Shown piece by piece: positions 7,637 through 15,235 of a stretch of DNA of 64,000 nucleotides. The stretch lies in NCBI GenBank assembly GCA_963783235.1, contig CAWAMN010000002.1, positions 744,001-808,000 of the forward strand, in the 5' to 3' direction. Position numbers and translations under genes: made by a program. Under the pieces are notes generated by a model. That model was not told the origin of the DNA. It saw nothing but the letters and a program-made list of their open reading frames with translations, and did not search any database. The stretch comes from Thiohalomonas sp963783235 (GTDB lineage Bacteria > Pseudomonadota > Gammaproteobacteria > Thiohalomonadales > Thiohalomonadaceae). Position 1 is the stretch's first letter, and every line of letters begins with the position of its first letter.

Positions 7637-9469
7637 TTAGTCCACGATGTGATAGACCGGGGCTTTTTCCATCGTCCACTCGCCGGATTCCGGGTCACGC
7701 CGCGAGACGGTAAGGGCATGCCAGTTATCGTCGTCCAGCTGCGGGTGGTCGCCGCGGTAGTAGTAACCGGGCCAACGGGTCTCGCGGCGAAACAGCGTGT
7801 GTTGCACGACACACTCCGAGGCAATGGCCCGGTGCTTGAGCTCCCAGGCCCGCTGCAACTGGTGGAGATCCTCGGCCCCGATATGCTCCAGGTCCTCGTG
7901 CAGAATCCGCAGATGCTCCAGTCCGCGTTTGAGCAGGGGCTCGTTGGTCATGTAGTTGACGGTGATGCCACCGGCGTACTCGTCCATGATCTTCTCGAGG
8001 CGCTGCAGACCGTGGAGCGGCAGGATGTAGCTGGGCGAAACCGTACCGGCGACGATCTCGTTACGCCCGATCTCATAGTTCTCCAGCGGCTTGTAGATCT
8101 GCTCGCGGAGCGCCTCGATCTGCTGGTCGGAGACCTTGAGCTTGTCGTTCGCGTGATCCCGGATATATTTGACCGCCGCCTTGGCAGCGAGCCGGCCCTC
8201 GGTGAAGGATCCCGAGGAGAACGCATGCGCCGTGCCGCCCAGGGCGTCGCCGGCACCGAACAGCCCCTCCACGGTCATCATCCGGTTGTAACCCCAGAAG
8301 TACTCGTCGGGAGAGATATCCTCCGGTCCGCTGGCCCAGGCCCCGGAACAGGTGGCGTGGGAGCCCATCACGTAGGGCTCCGAGGTGGTCAGCTCGGGAT
8401 TGACGTATTTCGGATCGATGTCCTGGGAGGCCCACACGACCGCCTGACCCACGGTCATGCCGAGGAAGTTTTCCCAGCCCACGGTTTCCTTGTGCGGGTC
8501 CTGGAAGGCCTCCTTGGTCACCATGTGGATGGGACCGCGGCCGGCCGCCACTTCCCGCACGAAGGCGTGATTGCGCAGGCAGGTGGGCGTCGGGTGGTGG
8601 TCGATGTAGGGACCCACCATCGACTTGAGTTCGTCGTACCACTTCGACTCGTACTCTTCGCCGTAGGCGTTCTGGGTATGGGTCTTCAGGTGCAGGAAGT
8701 AGGCACCCACCGGACCGTAACCGTCCTTGAAACGGGCCAGGACGATGCGGTTCTCCATCTGGGTCATCTTGGCGCCGGTCTGAATCGGAAGCGCGTAGGC
8801 CGAAGCGCTACTCCAGGGCGCGTACCAGGTCCGCCCCATGCCCTCGCCGACGGAGCGGGGCTTGAAGATGTGGGAGGCACCACCGGCACCGATGATGACC
8901 GCCTTGGCCTTGTAGACATGCAGATCACCCGTGCGCACGTTGAAACCGATGGCGCCGCCGACCGTGTTCGGCCGGTTCTCGTCCATCAACAGGTGCGTCA
9001 CCATGATGCGGTTGTCGATCTTGTCGGCGGACTTGCGCGCGGCTTCGGCGACGATGGGCTTGTAGCTCTCGCCGTGGATCATGATCTGCCACTTGCCCTC
9101 GCGCTGGTAACGGCCGGTTTCGGGGTCGCGCATGATGGGCAGGCCCCACTCCTCGAACTGGTGCACGGCGGAGTCCACGTGGCGGGCCATGTCGTAGGCG
9201 AGGTCTTCACGCACCATGCCCATCAGGTCGTTGCGGGCGTAGCGCACGTGATCCTCGGGCTGATTCTCGCCCCAGCGCATGCCCATGTAGCAGTTGATGG
9301 CGTAGAGGCCCTGGGCGACCGCGCCGCTGCGGTCGATGTTGGCCTTTTCGGCCACCACAATCTTCAGGTCGCGCCCCCAATAGCGGGCCTCATAGGCGGC
9401 GCCGGTGCCGCCCATGCCGCCGCCGACCACCAGGATGTCACACTCTTCAAAAACCGTTTTGAAACCCAT
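7637..9469 (-). CDS. aprA: Adenylylsulfate (APS) reductase, alpha subunit
   Basis: 610 residues, the full length of the family. AprA carries FAD and interconverts APS with sulfite and AMP; in sulfur oxidisers it runs toward APS. Visible are the dinucleotide fold DILVVGGGMGGTGAAYEA near residue 10, the family segments EKANIDRSGAVAQGLYAIN and PTPTCLRNHAF, and the C-terminal flavoprotein segment GLFGAGDALGG. The ATG shares its A with the aprB stop (TGATG), so translation is probably coupled. The gene closes an aprM-aprB-aprA set, the order of sulfur-oxidising gamma- and betaproteobacteria. No qmoABC is seen in the window. Confidence 0.97.
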   Translation of the reverse strand: MGFKTVFEECDILVVGGGMGGTGAAYEARYWGRDLKIVVAEKANIDRSGAVAQGLYAINCYMGMRWGENQPEDHVRYARNDLMGMVREDLAYDMARHVDSAVHQFEEWGLPIMRDPETGRYQREGKWQIMIHGESYKPIVAEAARKSADKIDNRIMVTHLLMDENRPNTVGGAIGFNVRTGDLHVYKAKAVIIGAGGASHIFKPRSVGEGMGRTWYAPWSSASAYALPIQTGAKMTQMENRIVLARFKDGYGPVGAYFLHLKTHTQNAYGEEYESKWYDELKSMVGPYIDHHPTPTCLRNHAFVREVAAGRGPIHMVTKEAFQDPHKETVGWENFLGMTVGQAVVWASQDIDPKYVNPELTTSEPYVMGSHATCSGAWASGPEDISPDEYFWGYNRMMTVEGLFGAGDALGGTAHAFSSGSFTEGRLAAKAAVKYIRDHANDKLKVSDQQIEALREQIYKPLENYEIGRNEIVAGTVSPSYILPLHGLQRLEKIMDEYAGGITVNYMTNEPLLKRGLEHLRILHEDLEHIGAEDLHQLQRAWELKHRAIASECVVQHTLFRRETRWPGYYYRGDHPQLDDDNWHALTVSRRDPESGEWTMEKAPVYHIVD

Positions 9470-9938
9470 CAGTAATACACCCCTTGTTTGAATTTGGATT
9501 TATCGATGGTGGGCAGCCCCCCCTCGACCTTGAGCCCTTCGGGTTCATGGCAGAGCAGCGGGGAGTCGAGCTCCTTCTCATCGGGAACCGCGTACTCGGC
9601 GAGCTTCGGGATTTCTCGCCCCAGGGTTGGGTGGTGATGGGTGAAACGAAGTCTTTGATGCGACCGTCGCGGAACTTGATACGCCAGGAGATGGTGCCCT
9701 TTTCCTCCTCGCGAAGGACGCGGACGCTGTGGCCCAGTGGCGCGAAATCGGCGTAACCCCTGACGTCGATGGCGTTCTGCGGACAGGCCTTCACGCACGA
9801 ATAACACTCCCAGCAGAAATTGGGCTCGATGTTGTAGGCCCGCCGGTAAGTCTTGTCGATATGCATGATGTCCGAAGGACAGATATCGACACAGTGTCCG
9901 CAGCCATCGCAGCGGGTCATGTAAACGAATGTCGGCAT
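9469..9938 (-). pseudogene. aprB: APS reductase beta subunit AprB, single-base frameshift
   Basis: A ferredoxin-type subunit with two 4Fe-4S clusters that passes electrons from AprA. The N-terminal 107 residues are intact and include CDGCGHCVDICP and CWECYSCVKACP. After SPITTQPWGEK the frame is lost. The expected tail (IPKLAEYAVP, SPLLCHEPEGLK, ending GVYY) lies in another frame and stops at 9469. Restoring one A in the AAA run at 9614-9612 rejoins it. As written, the frame would instead read into aprA and stop at 9447. In known structures this tail wraps AprA, so loss should matter; aprA being intact makes a sequence error quite likely. Confidence 0.85.
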
Positions 9939-9987
9939 GTCGAGATCCTCTAAAGTTTCTAAGTTCTTCCTGAACCAAAAACTGTTT

Positions 9988-10111
9988 ACCGCAGAGGCGC
10001 AGAGGACGCAGAGGAATGAATTTCCTAGAGGCTGGTTACGGGTTCATCCGCGCCCTTGTCCCACGCGACCATAATCGCTGGTTTCCTCCGTGCACTCTGC
10101 GCCTCTGCGGT
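9988..10111. repeat. CACGGGG-type inverted repeat, copy 2 (CGCAGAGG variant)
   Basis: Left arm ACCGCAGAGGCGCAGAGG repeats a nine- to ten-base word three times; right arm CACTCTGCGCCTCTGCGGT is its complement. It separates aprM from aprB within the operon. Confidence 0.75.
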
Positions 10112-10133
10112 TTTTATGCAGCTCTCGGTAGTC

Positions 10134-10931
10134 TCAATAGTGGCGCGGCAGTTCGCGCTTGATGCCAAGACCGAACTGTTCCGGCTTGTCCGCGGGCGGC
10201 GGCAGGTTCTGCCGGGAGCCGTCGGCCTCGCTGAGACGGCGCTGATAGGCGGCCGCCGGTTTGAAGAACATATGTGCGAATTTCGACCAGGGCACACCGC
10301 CGAACAGGATCGTGCTCGCAACGATGAAGAGCACGAAGAACAGCATCGACCAGAACCCGACGCCGACGGCCGCCTGCACCGCACCCCAAAGGATGGCGAA
10401 GGTCGTCGAGGCCAAAAGGGAGAGGACGAACAGGTCCGCCCGCCCGATGCGGTACCAGGGATTGCCCTCGGCGGCCACATCCACGCGGATCTTGAACCAG
10501 AACCAGTAGCCGCCGACAGCGACCATCAGGGCGCCCAGATACCAGATAAAGGGCCAAATACCGGGAGTTTCCGCATCGACCCCCGCATAGCCGAACACCA
10601 TGACGGCCGTGGCGATCACAAACAGCACAAAGCCGTACATGGTCAGCAGGTGGGCGATTCGACGGTTCCGGTTGCAGAACTCGCCCGAAGCCAGGACGTC
10701 GTGCGCGGCGGTTTTGACCGCGATGGACACCTTTTCACCGCTATCGACCTCACGGGTCCTCGCCTCCCTGGACTTCACGCCGGCCCTGAAGAAGTACTTG
10801 GCGCTCTTCTTGTGCATGACGTCGATCACCGTGCCCGCCGCGACGAGCACGATCATGACAAACACGTAAAGCTGTATGGCCAGCGGGGGGATTAAGGTGG
10901 ACAGCTCAGAGAACGGGTTGGTGGTCAGCAT
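10134..10931 (-). CDS. aprM: APS reductase membrane partner AprM
   Basis: 265 residues with about six hydrophobic segments (near 20-40, 98-120, 130-150, 172-192 and 200-222, plus a shorter one). Basic and polar stretches such as KKSAKYFFRAGVKSREAR lie between. In sulfur oxidisers lacking Qmo, a gene of this kind next to aprBA is thought to link the soluble AprAB to the quinone pool. I assign it by position and membrane topology together with sequence resemblance. The ATG at 10931 has GAGGGA about ten bases upstream; an in-frame TTG nine codons earlier does not. A repeat lies between this gene and aprB, but orientation suggests one transcript. Confidence 0.85.
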   Translation of the reverse strand: MLTTNPFSELSTLIPPLAIQLYVFVMIVLVAAGTVIDVMHKKSAKYFFRAGVKSREARTREVDSGEKVSIAVKTAAHDVLASGEFCNRNRRIAHLLTMYGFVLFVIATAVMVFGYAGVDAETPGIWPFIWYLGALMVAVGGYWFWFKIRVDVAAEGNPWYRIGRADLFVLSLLASTTFAILWGAVQAAVGVGFWSMLFFVLFIVASTILFGGVPWSKFAHMFFKPAAAYQRRLSEADGSRQNLPPPADKPEQFGLGIKRELPRHY

Positions 10932-11429
10932 GTTTTTGCAATCCCTCTGTTTATCCAATCCACGCGTTGCGCAAGGGTTTATTCACAGAAATCCTGTTCG
11001 TACGACTCCACCACGAACGCGGAAGAAGGTTTTAATCCAGCCTTTCAAACATGTAGTACAGGTAAGCGTAGACCCTCTGCATCGAGATAGGTGTCGCCTC
11101 GTCTGAGCAAGCCGTTTTTGGCGGACCAGACATTGGAAACGCACCACCCATTCCGCACCCGTCCAGGGTGACCCGGCGGCCAAAACGGCCGGGGTCAAGG
11201 AGGACAGGATGCCGAAAGTGGCGCTGCGTGACCGGATTTGGGTAGGCCGTACTTCGACGCCTCAAAAGATTCATTGCAAATACATCAATTAGAAGATACA
11301 TTTGATATGCATCTTTAAAAAAGAGGGTGCAACCGGGCGCAAGCGGTCAACCCATCGACGGTGAGCATCCGGGTTCAGGAGAAGCGGGCCTTGCCCGGAC
11401 ATACAGGCTAACTAAACGAGGATATTTCC
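10932..11429. other. Divergent intergenic region between aprM and the GKGWD gene
   Basis: About 500 bases. A minus-strand frame (11301-11032) is open but has no familiar sequence and no good ribosome site, so I leave it out. The right third is AT-rich and holds the promoter candidate listed separately. Confidence 0.4.
11274..11302 (+). promoter_or_regulatory. Candidate sigma70 promoter for the GKGWD-repeat gene
   Basis: TTGCAA at 11274-11279 and TACATT at 11297-11302 are 17 bases apart in a locally AT-rich stretch. The start codon follows about 120 bases later. Match is moderate. Confidence 0.4.
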
Positions 11430-11738
11430 ATGAAAAACACGTTGAAAAAACTGACCGGTGCATTGAGCGCGGCTACCTTTCTTGTCGCTCTTCCCGCCTT
11501 TGCGGATCAACCCGGCAAAGGGTGGGACACCTTTAACATGGGTGGGGGTGAGCCCATTGCCGCTCATCAGTCGACTCAGCTGAGCGGCGGCAGCCCCGGC
11601 AAGGGCTGGGACATCTTCCAACCCGGCGCAGGTGAACGGACTGTCGTTCATCAGTCCCCCGGTACCAAAGTGAGCCTGTTCGCTGGCAAGGGTTGGGATA
11701 CCTTCCGCATCGGCGCGGGGCAGTCCCTGCCCCGGTAA
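11430..11738 (+). CDS. Small secreted protein with three GKGWDxF repeats
   Basis: 102 residues. Residues 1-25 are a Sec signal peptide (MKNTLKK, then a hydrophobic run, then PAFA with cleavage before DQ). The mature part is three units of about 28 residues: PGKGWDTF at 28-35, PGKGWDIF at 56-63 and AGKGWDTF at 85-92. Each is followed by a G-x-G motif and, in the first two, by a HQS near the end. The codons for GKGWD differ between units, so the repeat is kept at protein level. GAGG lies eight bases before the ATG. There are no cysteines. I know no family for it. It is monocistronic between aprM and gene remnants; a periplasmic or surface role is inferred from the signal peptide only. Confidence 0.85.
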   Translation: MKNTLKKLTGALSAATFLVALPAFADQPGKGWDTFNMGGGEPIAAHQSTQLSGGSPGKGWDIFQPGAGERTVVHQSPGTKVSLFAGKGWDTFRIGAGQSLPR

Positions 11739-11789
11739 ACACGACTCACCGCGGTTCACTCTTTCGAATCGGACGATCCCGGCATGTAG

Positions 11790-12698
11790 GCGCTTGCCGA
11801 GGCCGGGATCGCATTGGAGGTTTTGCGAGATTCGCTCCAACATCCAGGGGCGTTTCATGTGCCCTCGGGCAGGCTTTTCGAACTCTGGGGCAAGGAGATA
11901 GCCCTTCGGCTACCGTTGATTGTGAAGCCCCTGCTCAGCACGGGCAAAAAGCGGCTTGAGGCGATCACAGGCTACTCCATAAAAGGCGTGGTCATCAGGG
12001 ACCGCGAGGCATTGCAATGGTGGCTCGCCGAACTGGATTTGGATGGCGAAGAGTTCCTTGCACAGGAGTACATCGAGGGGGAAGAGGACGCCATCTATTC
12101 GTATCACGCCTATGTGGACGAAAACGGCGCGGTGCTGGGCTTCTACGTCGGACGAAAGATCCGCACCAATCCCGCCTCGGCAGGGTTTAGTACCTGTATC
12201 GAACTGGTCAGGGATACCGCAGTCGCCGAGGCCGGCTGCCGGCTGATCAGGCAACTGCAACTTCAAGGGCCGGTCAAGATCGATTTCAAACGCGACGCCG
12301 TCAGCGGAGAGCTTTTCCTGCTCGAGCTCAATCTATGTTTTACGCTATGGAATCAGTTGGGAACCGCCTGCGGGGTCAACCTGCTACAAATCGCCCACCG
12401 TCATCTCTGCGGTGGACGTTCACCCGTTCCCACCGCTTACCGGACCGGTGTCGCCTGGATCTCCTTCGAAAGCGATCTGCGCTCGGTTATCAAATGGTAT
12501 CTGCCTGAGGGCAAGCTTACCGTCCTCTCCTGGCTGCGATCGCTGATGCGCCCGAAAGTCTATGCGATCTTTTCCTGGCGGGACCCGCTGCCGGCGCTAA
12601 TCAGCAGCTCTCGACTGAGTTGGAGGGCTGTTCGAAAACTGTTGGCGGGAGCAAAGCCCCATGCGCACGGCCGTAATATCGGATATTCACGCGAATAG
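11790..12698 (+). pseudogene. ATP-grasp ligase-like protein, N-terminally truncated
   Basis: The frame follows a TAG at 11787 and reads ALAEAGIALEVLRDSL, which looks like the middle of an ATP-grasp protein rather than a start. Then come LPLIVKPLL (ATP-binding strand), FLAQEYIEG (hinge), VKIDFKRD and ELFLLELNLCF (metal-binding strands). The preceding N-terminal domain of 100 or so residues is missing. A TTG at 11814 could still be a start, giving 294 residues. The 3' end overlaps a metallophosphoesterase remnant by 38 bases. The ligands needed for catalysis in the C-terminal half appear present, so a shortened working protein cannot be excluded. Confidence 0.6.
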
Positions 12699-12915
12699 CG
12701 ATGCGGTGGCCGCCGTTTTTGCCGCCTATCTCATTTATGACGATGGCCACAACAGCATCGAATTCCGTCGGGTTGCCTACGATCCGGCCCCCTGCCTCGG
12801 TAGGGCGGCGCGGGCCGGCCTGCTCCGGGAGACCCGCACCGAACGGTTGTGGCGCAGAGTCAACCGGCGAGTCGCCGACATCAATCGTCGAGTGACTTCC
12901 AAAGACTGGCAATGA
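12661..12915 (+). pseudogene. Metallophosphoesterase remnant with internal deletion
   Basis: 84 codons. It begins MRTAVISDIHANSDAVAAVF, the D-x-H metal motif that opens calcineurin-like phosphoesterases. It then jumps to NSIEFRRVAYDPAPCL and GLLRETRTERLWRRVNRR, which resemble the extreme C-terminus of the same family. The central 150 or more residues with the GDxxD and GNHD motifs are absent, so it cannot be active. The join is in frame. Its start overlaps the ATP-grasp remnant. Confidence 0.7.
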
Positions 12916-13087
12916 TCACGAAAACCAGGGGAACCGCCAAAGCCCCCGCGAACAGCCGTGATGACAGTGCCGCTTCGAAAAGCCAGTGACCGGCGAGTAT
13001 CCCGCCGAGGGTGGTAATCACGATCGAGAGGGCCACCTGCAGGGGCGGTCCGGCCCAGTCGTGGAGAAACATCTGTTTCCAGCGCAT
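12881..13087 (-). CDS. Small membrane protein, two helices
   Basis: 68 residues: MRWKQMFLHDWAGP, then hydrophobic stretches at about 16-38 and 44-62, and a short charged end. No family recognised. The reading frame is intact, though both flanks are gene remnants and its 3' end overlaps the metallophosphoesterase remnant by 35 bases. It follows an ABC-ATPase remnant on the same strand, so it may be a leftover of a transporter operon. Confidence 0.5.
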   Translation of the reverse strand: MRWKQMFLHDWAGPPLQVALSIVITTLGGILAGHWLFEAALSSRLFAGALAVPLVFVIIASLWKSLDD

Positions 13088-13131
13088 GGTCGGAGGCTAA
13101 CCGCCTCCTGTCCGCCAATCCGTGTCGCGGG

Positions 13132-13465
13132 TCACGAACTCCCGGGCGTTTCGAGGGGGAAAGCCACGACCTGATCGACCCGGGGCCGAACATGGATACG
13201 CTCGCCCACCTCGTAGCGATTGTGGCTGTGGGTGAGACAGAGGATTTGCGCTCCGGAAGGGAGCGAAAGTCGATAGAGAAAGTCCGCCCCGCCGATCAAC
13301 CCCAGTTCGGTCTCGACGGCACCACCTTCAGTCACCCGCCCCGAGATCAGTTCCCCCTGGCCGATGAAGTCCGCCACGAAGCGGCTCGCCGGGCGATGGT
13401 AGAGGTTGTAGCCGCTGTCCCACCTTCAGAATGCACTGGACCTCACGGGCGAGTTCCTCAAACAG
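13132..13465 (-). pseudogene. ABC transporter ATPase remnant (PotA/FbpC type), TOBE domain and fragments
   Basis: Frame 1 gives LFEELAREVQCILK, the helix after the Walker B region in PotA-like ATPases, up to about 13424. Then, in another frame, WDSGYNLYHRPASRFVADF and an 80-residue TOBE domain (GRVTEGGAVETELG, FLYRLSLPSGAQ) run to the stop at 13132. The segment with the H-loop (about 45 residues) is deleted between the two, and everything N-terminal to it, including Walker A, is gone. Intact relatives couple ATP hydrolysis to polyamine or ferric-iron import. Confidence 0.75.
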
Positions 13466-13637
13466 TGTCAAGGCCGAACTTCAGCGCGGTAGCGGAAGGC
13501 TTTTACGAAGCGCTCAACGGGGTACTACCGAGTCACGGGTTTGGAGAGTAGGTAGAGGAAAACAGTAGCGGTTCGACGCCGGCAGTTCGCTGGTCGGAAG
13601 AACACCGGTCTGAATGACGTCTCTGATGGATCTGATC

Positions 13638-13745
13638 GCCCCGGGGGCGGGGCCCCTACCGCCTTCGTTTGCTGTCGGGAACGGCGGTGGGAGCGGCGCC
13701 CTCGCCACGATTCTTTGGTTGCATCGTTCCCGGGGCGGGGCTTCC
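13638..13745. repeat. Cluster of REP-like palindromes
   Basis: Three GC-rich units: CGCCCCGGGGGCGGGGCCCC near 13638, GGTGGGAGCGGCGCCCTCGC near 13688 and CCCGGGGCGGGGCTTCCGCC near 13730. They share the GTRGGAGC-type ends of the REP units seen at 7550 and 834. They fill the space between the ABC remnant and the ubiI-like gene. Confidence 0.55.
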
Positions 13746-13755
13746 GCCCGGCCCA

Positions 13756-14961
13756 TCAAAGTCGGGCTATTCGGGGGAGATCGCCACTGAGCCCCATGGC
13801 ACGGCGGACCAGGGTGTTTTTCACCGGGCCGGCGGAGTCGGTCAGCTTGAGGCCGAAGTTACGGGCCCAGCGAACGGGGGTCAGTTCGCTGCCGAAGAGG
13901 CGTTTGAAGCCGTCCATCGCTGCAGTAACCGCGACGTTGTCGCCCTTGCGCCAGCGCTCGTACCGGCGCAGGACCGAAAGGCTGCCGATGTCGCGGTGGC
14001 CCCGGTCGGCATTGAGGAGCACTTCAGCGAGGGCGGCGGCATCCAGAGTGCCCAAATTCAGCCCCTGCCCCGCCAGAGGATGAATGGCATGGGCGGCATT
14101 GCCGACCAGCACCACACGGTCCGTGCAGTAGGCGTCGGCGTGCTGGAGGGCCAGCGGGTAGACCCCGCGCGGACCGACAGCCTCCATGCGCCCCAGGCGA
14201 TCGCCAAAGGCGGTTTGCAGCTCATCGAGAAAGGCGGAGGGCTCCATCTCCAACAGGGCGCGGGCGTGCTCTGGTGAGGTGGACCAGACGATTGAGCTGA
14301 GATTCGGTTCGGGCAGCGGCAGGAAGGCCAAGGGACCGTCCGGGGCGAAGCGCTGCCAGCAGGCCTCCTCGTGTGTCTTGGAGGTGCGCACGGTGGCGGT
14401 CAGGGCGTGCTGATCGTAGGCCCAGCCGGTGGTGGTGATGCCCGCCGCTTCGCGCACCCGGGAGCCGAGGCCGTCGGCACCCACCACCAGGGCAGTCTCC
14501 AGGGTCCGTCCACCGGCGAGGGTCAGTCGCGCCTTGTCGGTGTCCCGCTCGAGGGCGGTCAGCTCCGCAGGGGAGATCAATTCAACGTTCTCGAACTGCG
14601 CCATACGCTGGCGTAGAGCGCCCAGCACGACGCTGTTCTCGACGATATGGCCGAGGTTGGGTTCGCCCAGGTCGTCGGCATCGAAGTGGATGGCGCCGGA
14701 GCCGGTGGAGTCCCAGACATGCATCGCCTGATAGGGGGCGACCCGCCGCGCCTTCATGCCCTCCCAGGCGCCGACGGCCTCGAAGATGCGCATGCTGGCG
14801 TGGGTCAGGGCACTGACGCGGATATCGTACTCTTCGCGCGGCCACGCCATGTCGGGGTCGGCGCGTTCGAGCACGGCGACCTTCAGGGGGCTGCCGCCCA
14901 GCGCACATGCCAGGGTCGCCCCTACCATTCCGCCTCCGACGATGACTACGTCAAAATCCAT
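13756..14961 (-). CDS. ubiI: Ubiquinone-biosynthesis FAD hydroxylase, UbiI/VisC-like
   Basis: 401 residues, UbiH/UbiF/VisC/Coq6 flavoprotein monooxygenase family. It has the N-terminal FAD fold DFDVVIVGGGMVGATLA, the middle VVGADGLGSRVREAAG and the second FAD motif VVLVGNAAHAIHPLAGQGLN. These enzymes hydroxylate the quinone head group with O2 and NAD(P)H. UbiI (C5 hydroxylase) is the usual partner of ubiH in the ubiH-ubiI-pepP-ygfB order seen here, so I prefer it over UbiF, but family sequence alone does not settle the position hydroxylated. A repeat-rich 275-bp gap separates it from ubiH. Confidence 0.85.
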   Translation of the reverse strand: MDFDVVIVGGGMVGATLACALGGSPLKVAVLERADPDMAWPREEYDIRVSALTHASMRIFEAVGAWEGMKARRVAPYQAMHVWDSTGSGAIHFDADDLGEPNLGHIVENSVVLGALRQRMAQFENVELISPAELTALERDTDKARLTLAGGRTLETALVVGADGLGSRVREAAGITTTGWAYDQHALTATVRTSKTHEEACWQRFAPDGPLAFLPLPEPNLSSIVWSTSPEHARALLEMEPSAFLDELQTAFGDRLGRMEAVGPRGVYPLALQHADAYCTDRVVLVGNAAHAIHPLAGQGLNLGTLDAAALAEVLLNADRGHRDIGSLSVLRRYERWRKGDNVAVTAAMDGFKRLFGSELTPVRWARNFGLKLTDSAGPVKNTLVRRAMGLSGDLPRIARL

Positions 14962-14987
14962 TGCTGGTTTCCTGTAATTGGAGGGTT

Positions 14988-15231
14988 AAACCACAGAGGA
15001 CACGGAGGATTTTGGTGCGCCCGTGTTTCTTTGGCAAATCTCGGTCGCGGATAATAGCTGTTCCGAAATGGTGTTCACTACTCCCCCTCATCCTAACCTT
15101 CTCCCTGAGGGAGAAGGGGTCAAATGGTGACCATTTCGGAACAGCTATTGTATTCATCGCCGGGGCGGGGCCCCTACCGGGTTTGAGGCAAAAATCCGGT
15201 TTAACCTCTGTGTTCTCAGTCGTTTTATTTT
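14988..15231. repeat. Composite repeat block (CACGGGG-type copy 3 around other elements)
   Basis: Left arm AACCACAGAGGACACGGAGG starts at 14989; a degraded right arm TTAACCTCTGTGTTCTC lies at about 15202-15218. Between them sit a 92-bp palindromic element (15055-15146) and a REP-like GCCGGGGCGGGGCCCCTACC near 15160. It looks like nested insertion of repeats between ubiH and ubiI. Confidence 0.6.
15055..15146. repeat. MITE-like element with TAGCTGTTCCGAAATGGT ends
   Basis: 92 bp with perfect 18-bp terminal inverted repeats. Its core CCCTCATCCTAACCTTCTCC and CTGAGGGAGAAGGGG matches the core of the TAGCAGGCTGTTG elements at 41.5, 49.6 and 58.3 kb, but the ends differ. Probably a relative that shares internal sequence. 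Confidence 0.7.
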
Positions 15232-15235
15232 CTCT

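Noticed and set aside
9612..9614. Programmed -1 frameshifting as an explanation of the aprB break
   Set aside because: A -1 slip after AAA would restore the tail, but there is no canonical slippery heptamer or clear downstream structure, and AprB is not known to use recoding.
11032..11301. An 89-codon minus-strand frame before aprM
   Set aside because: No signal, domain or ribosome site; overlaps a region that looks like promoter DNA.
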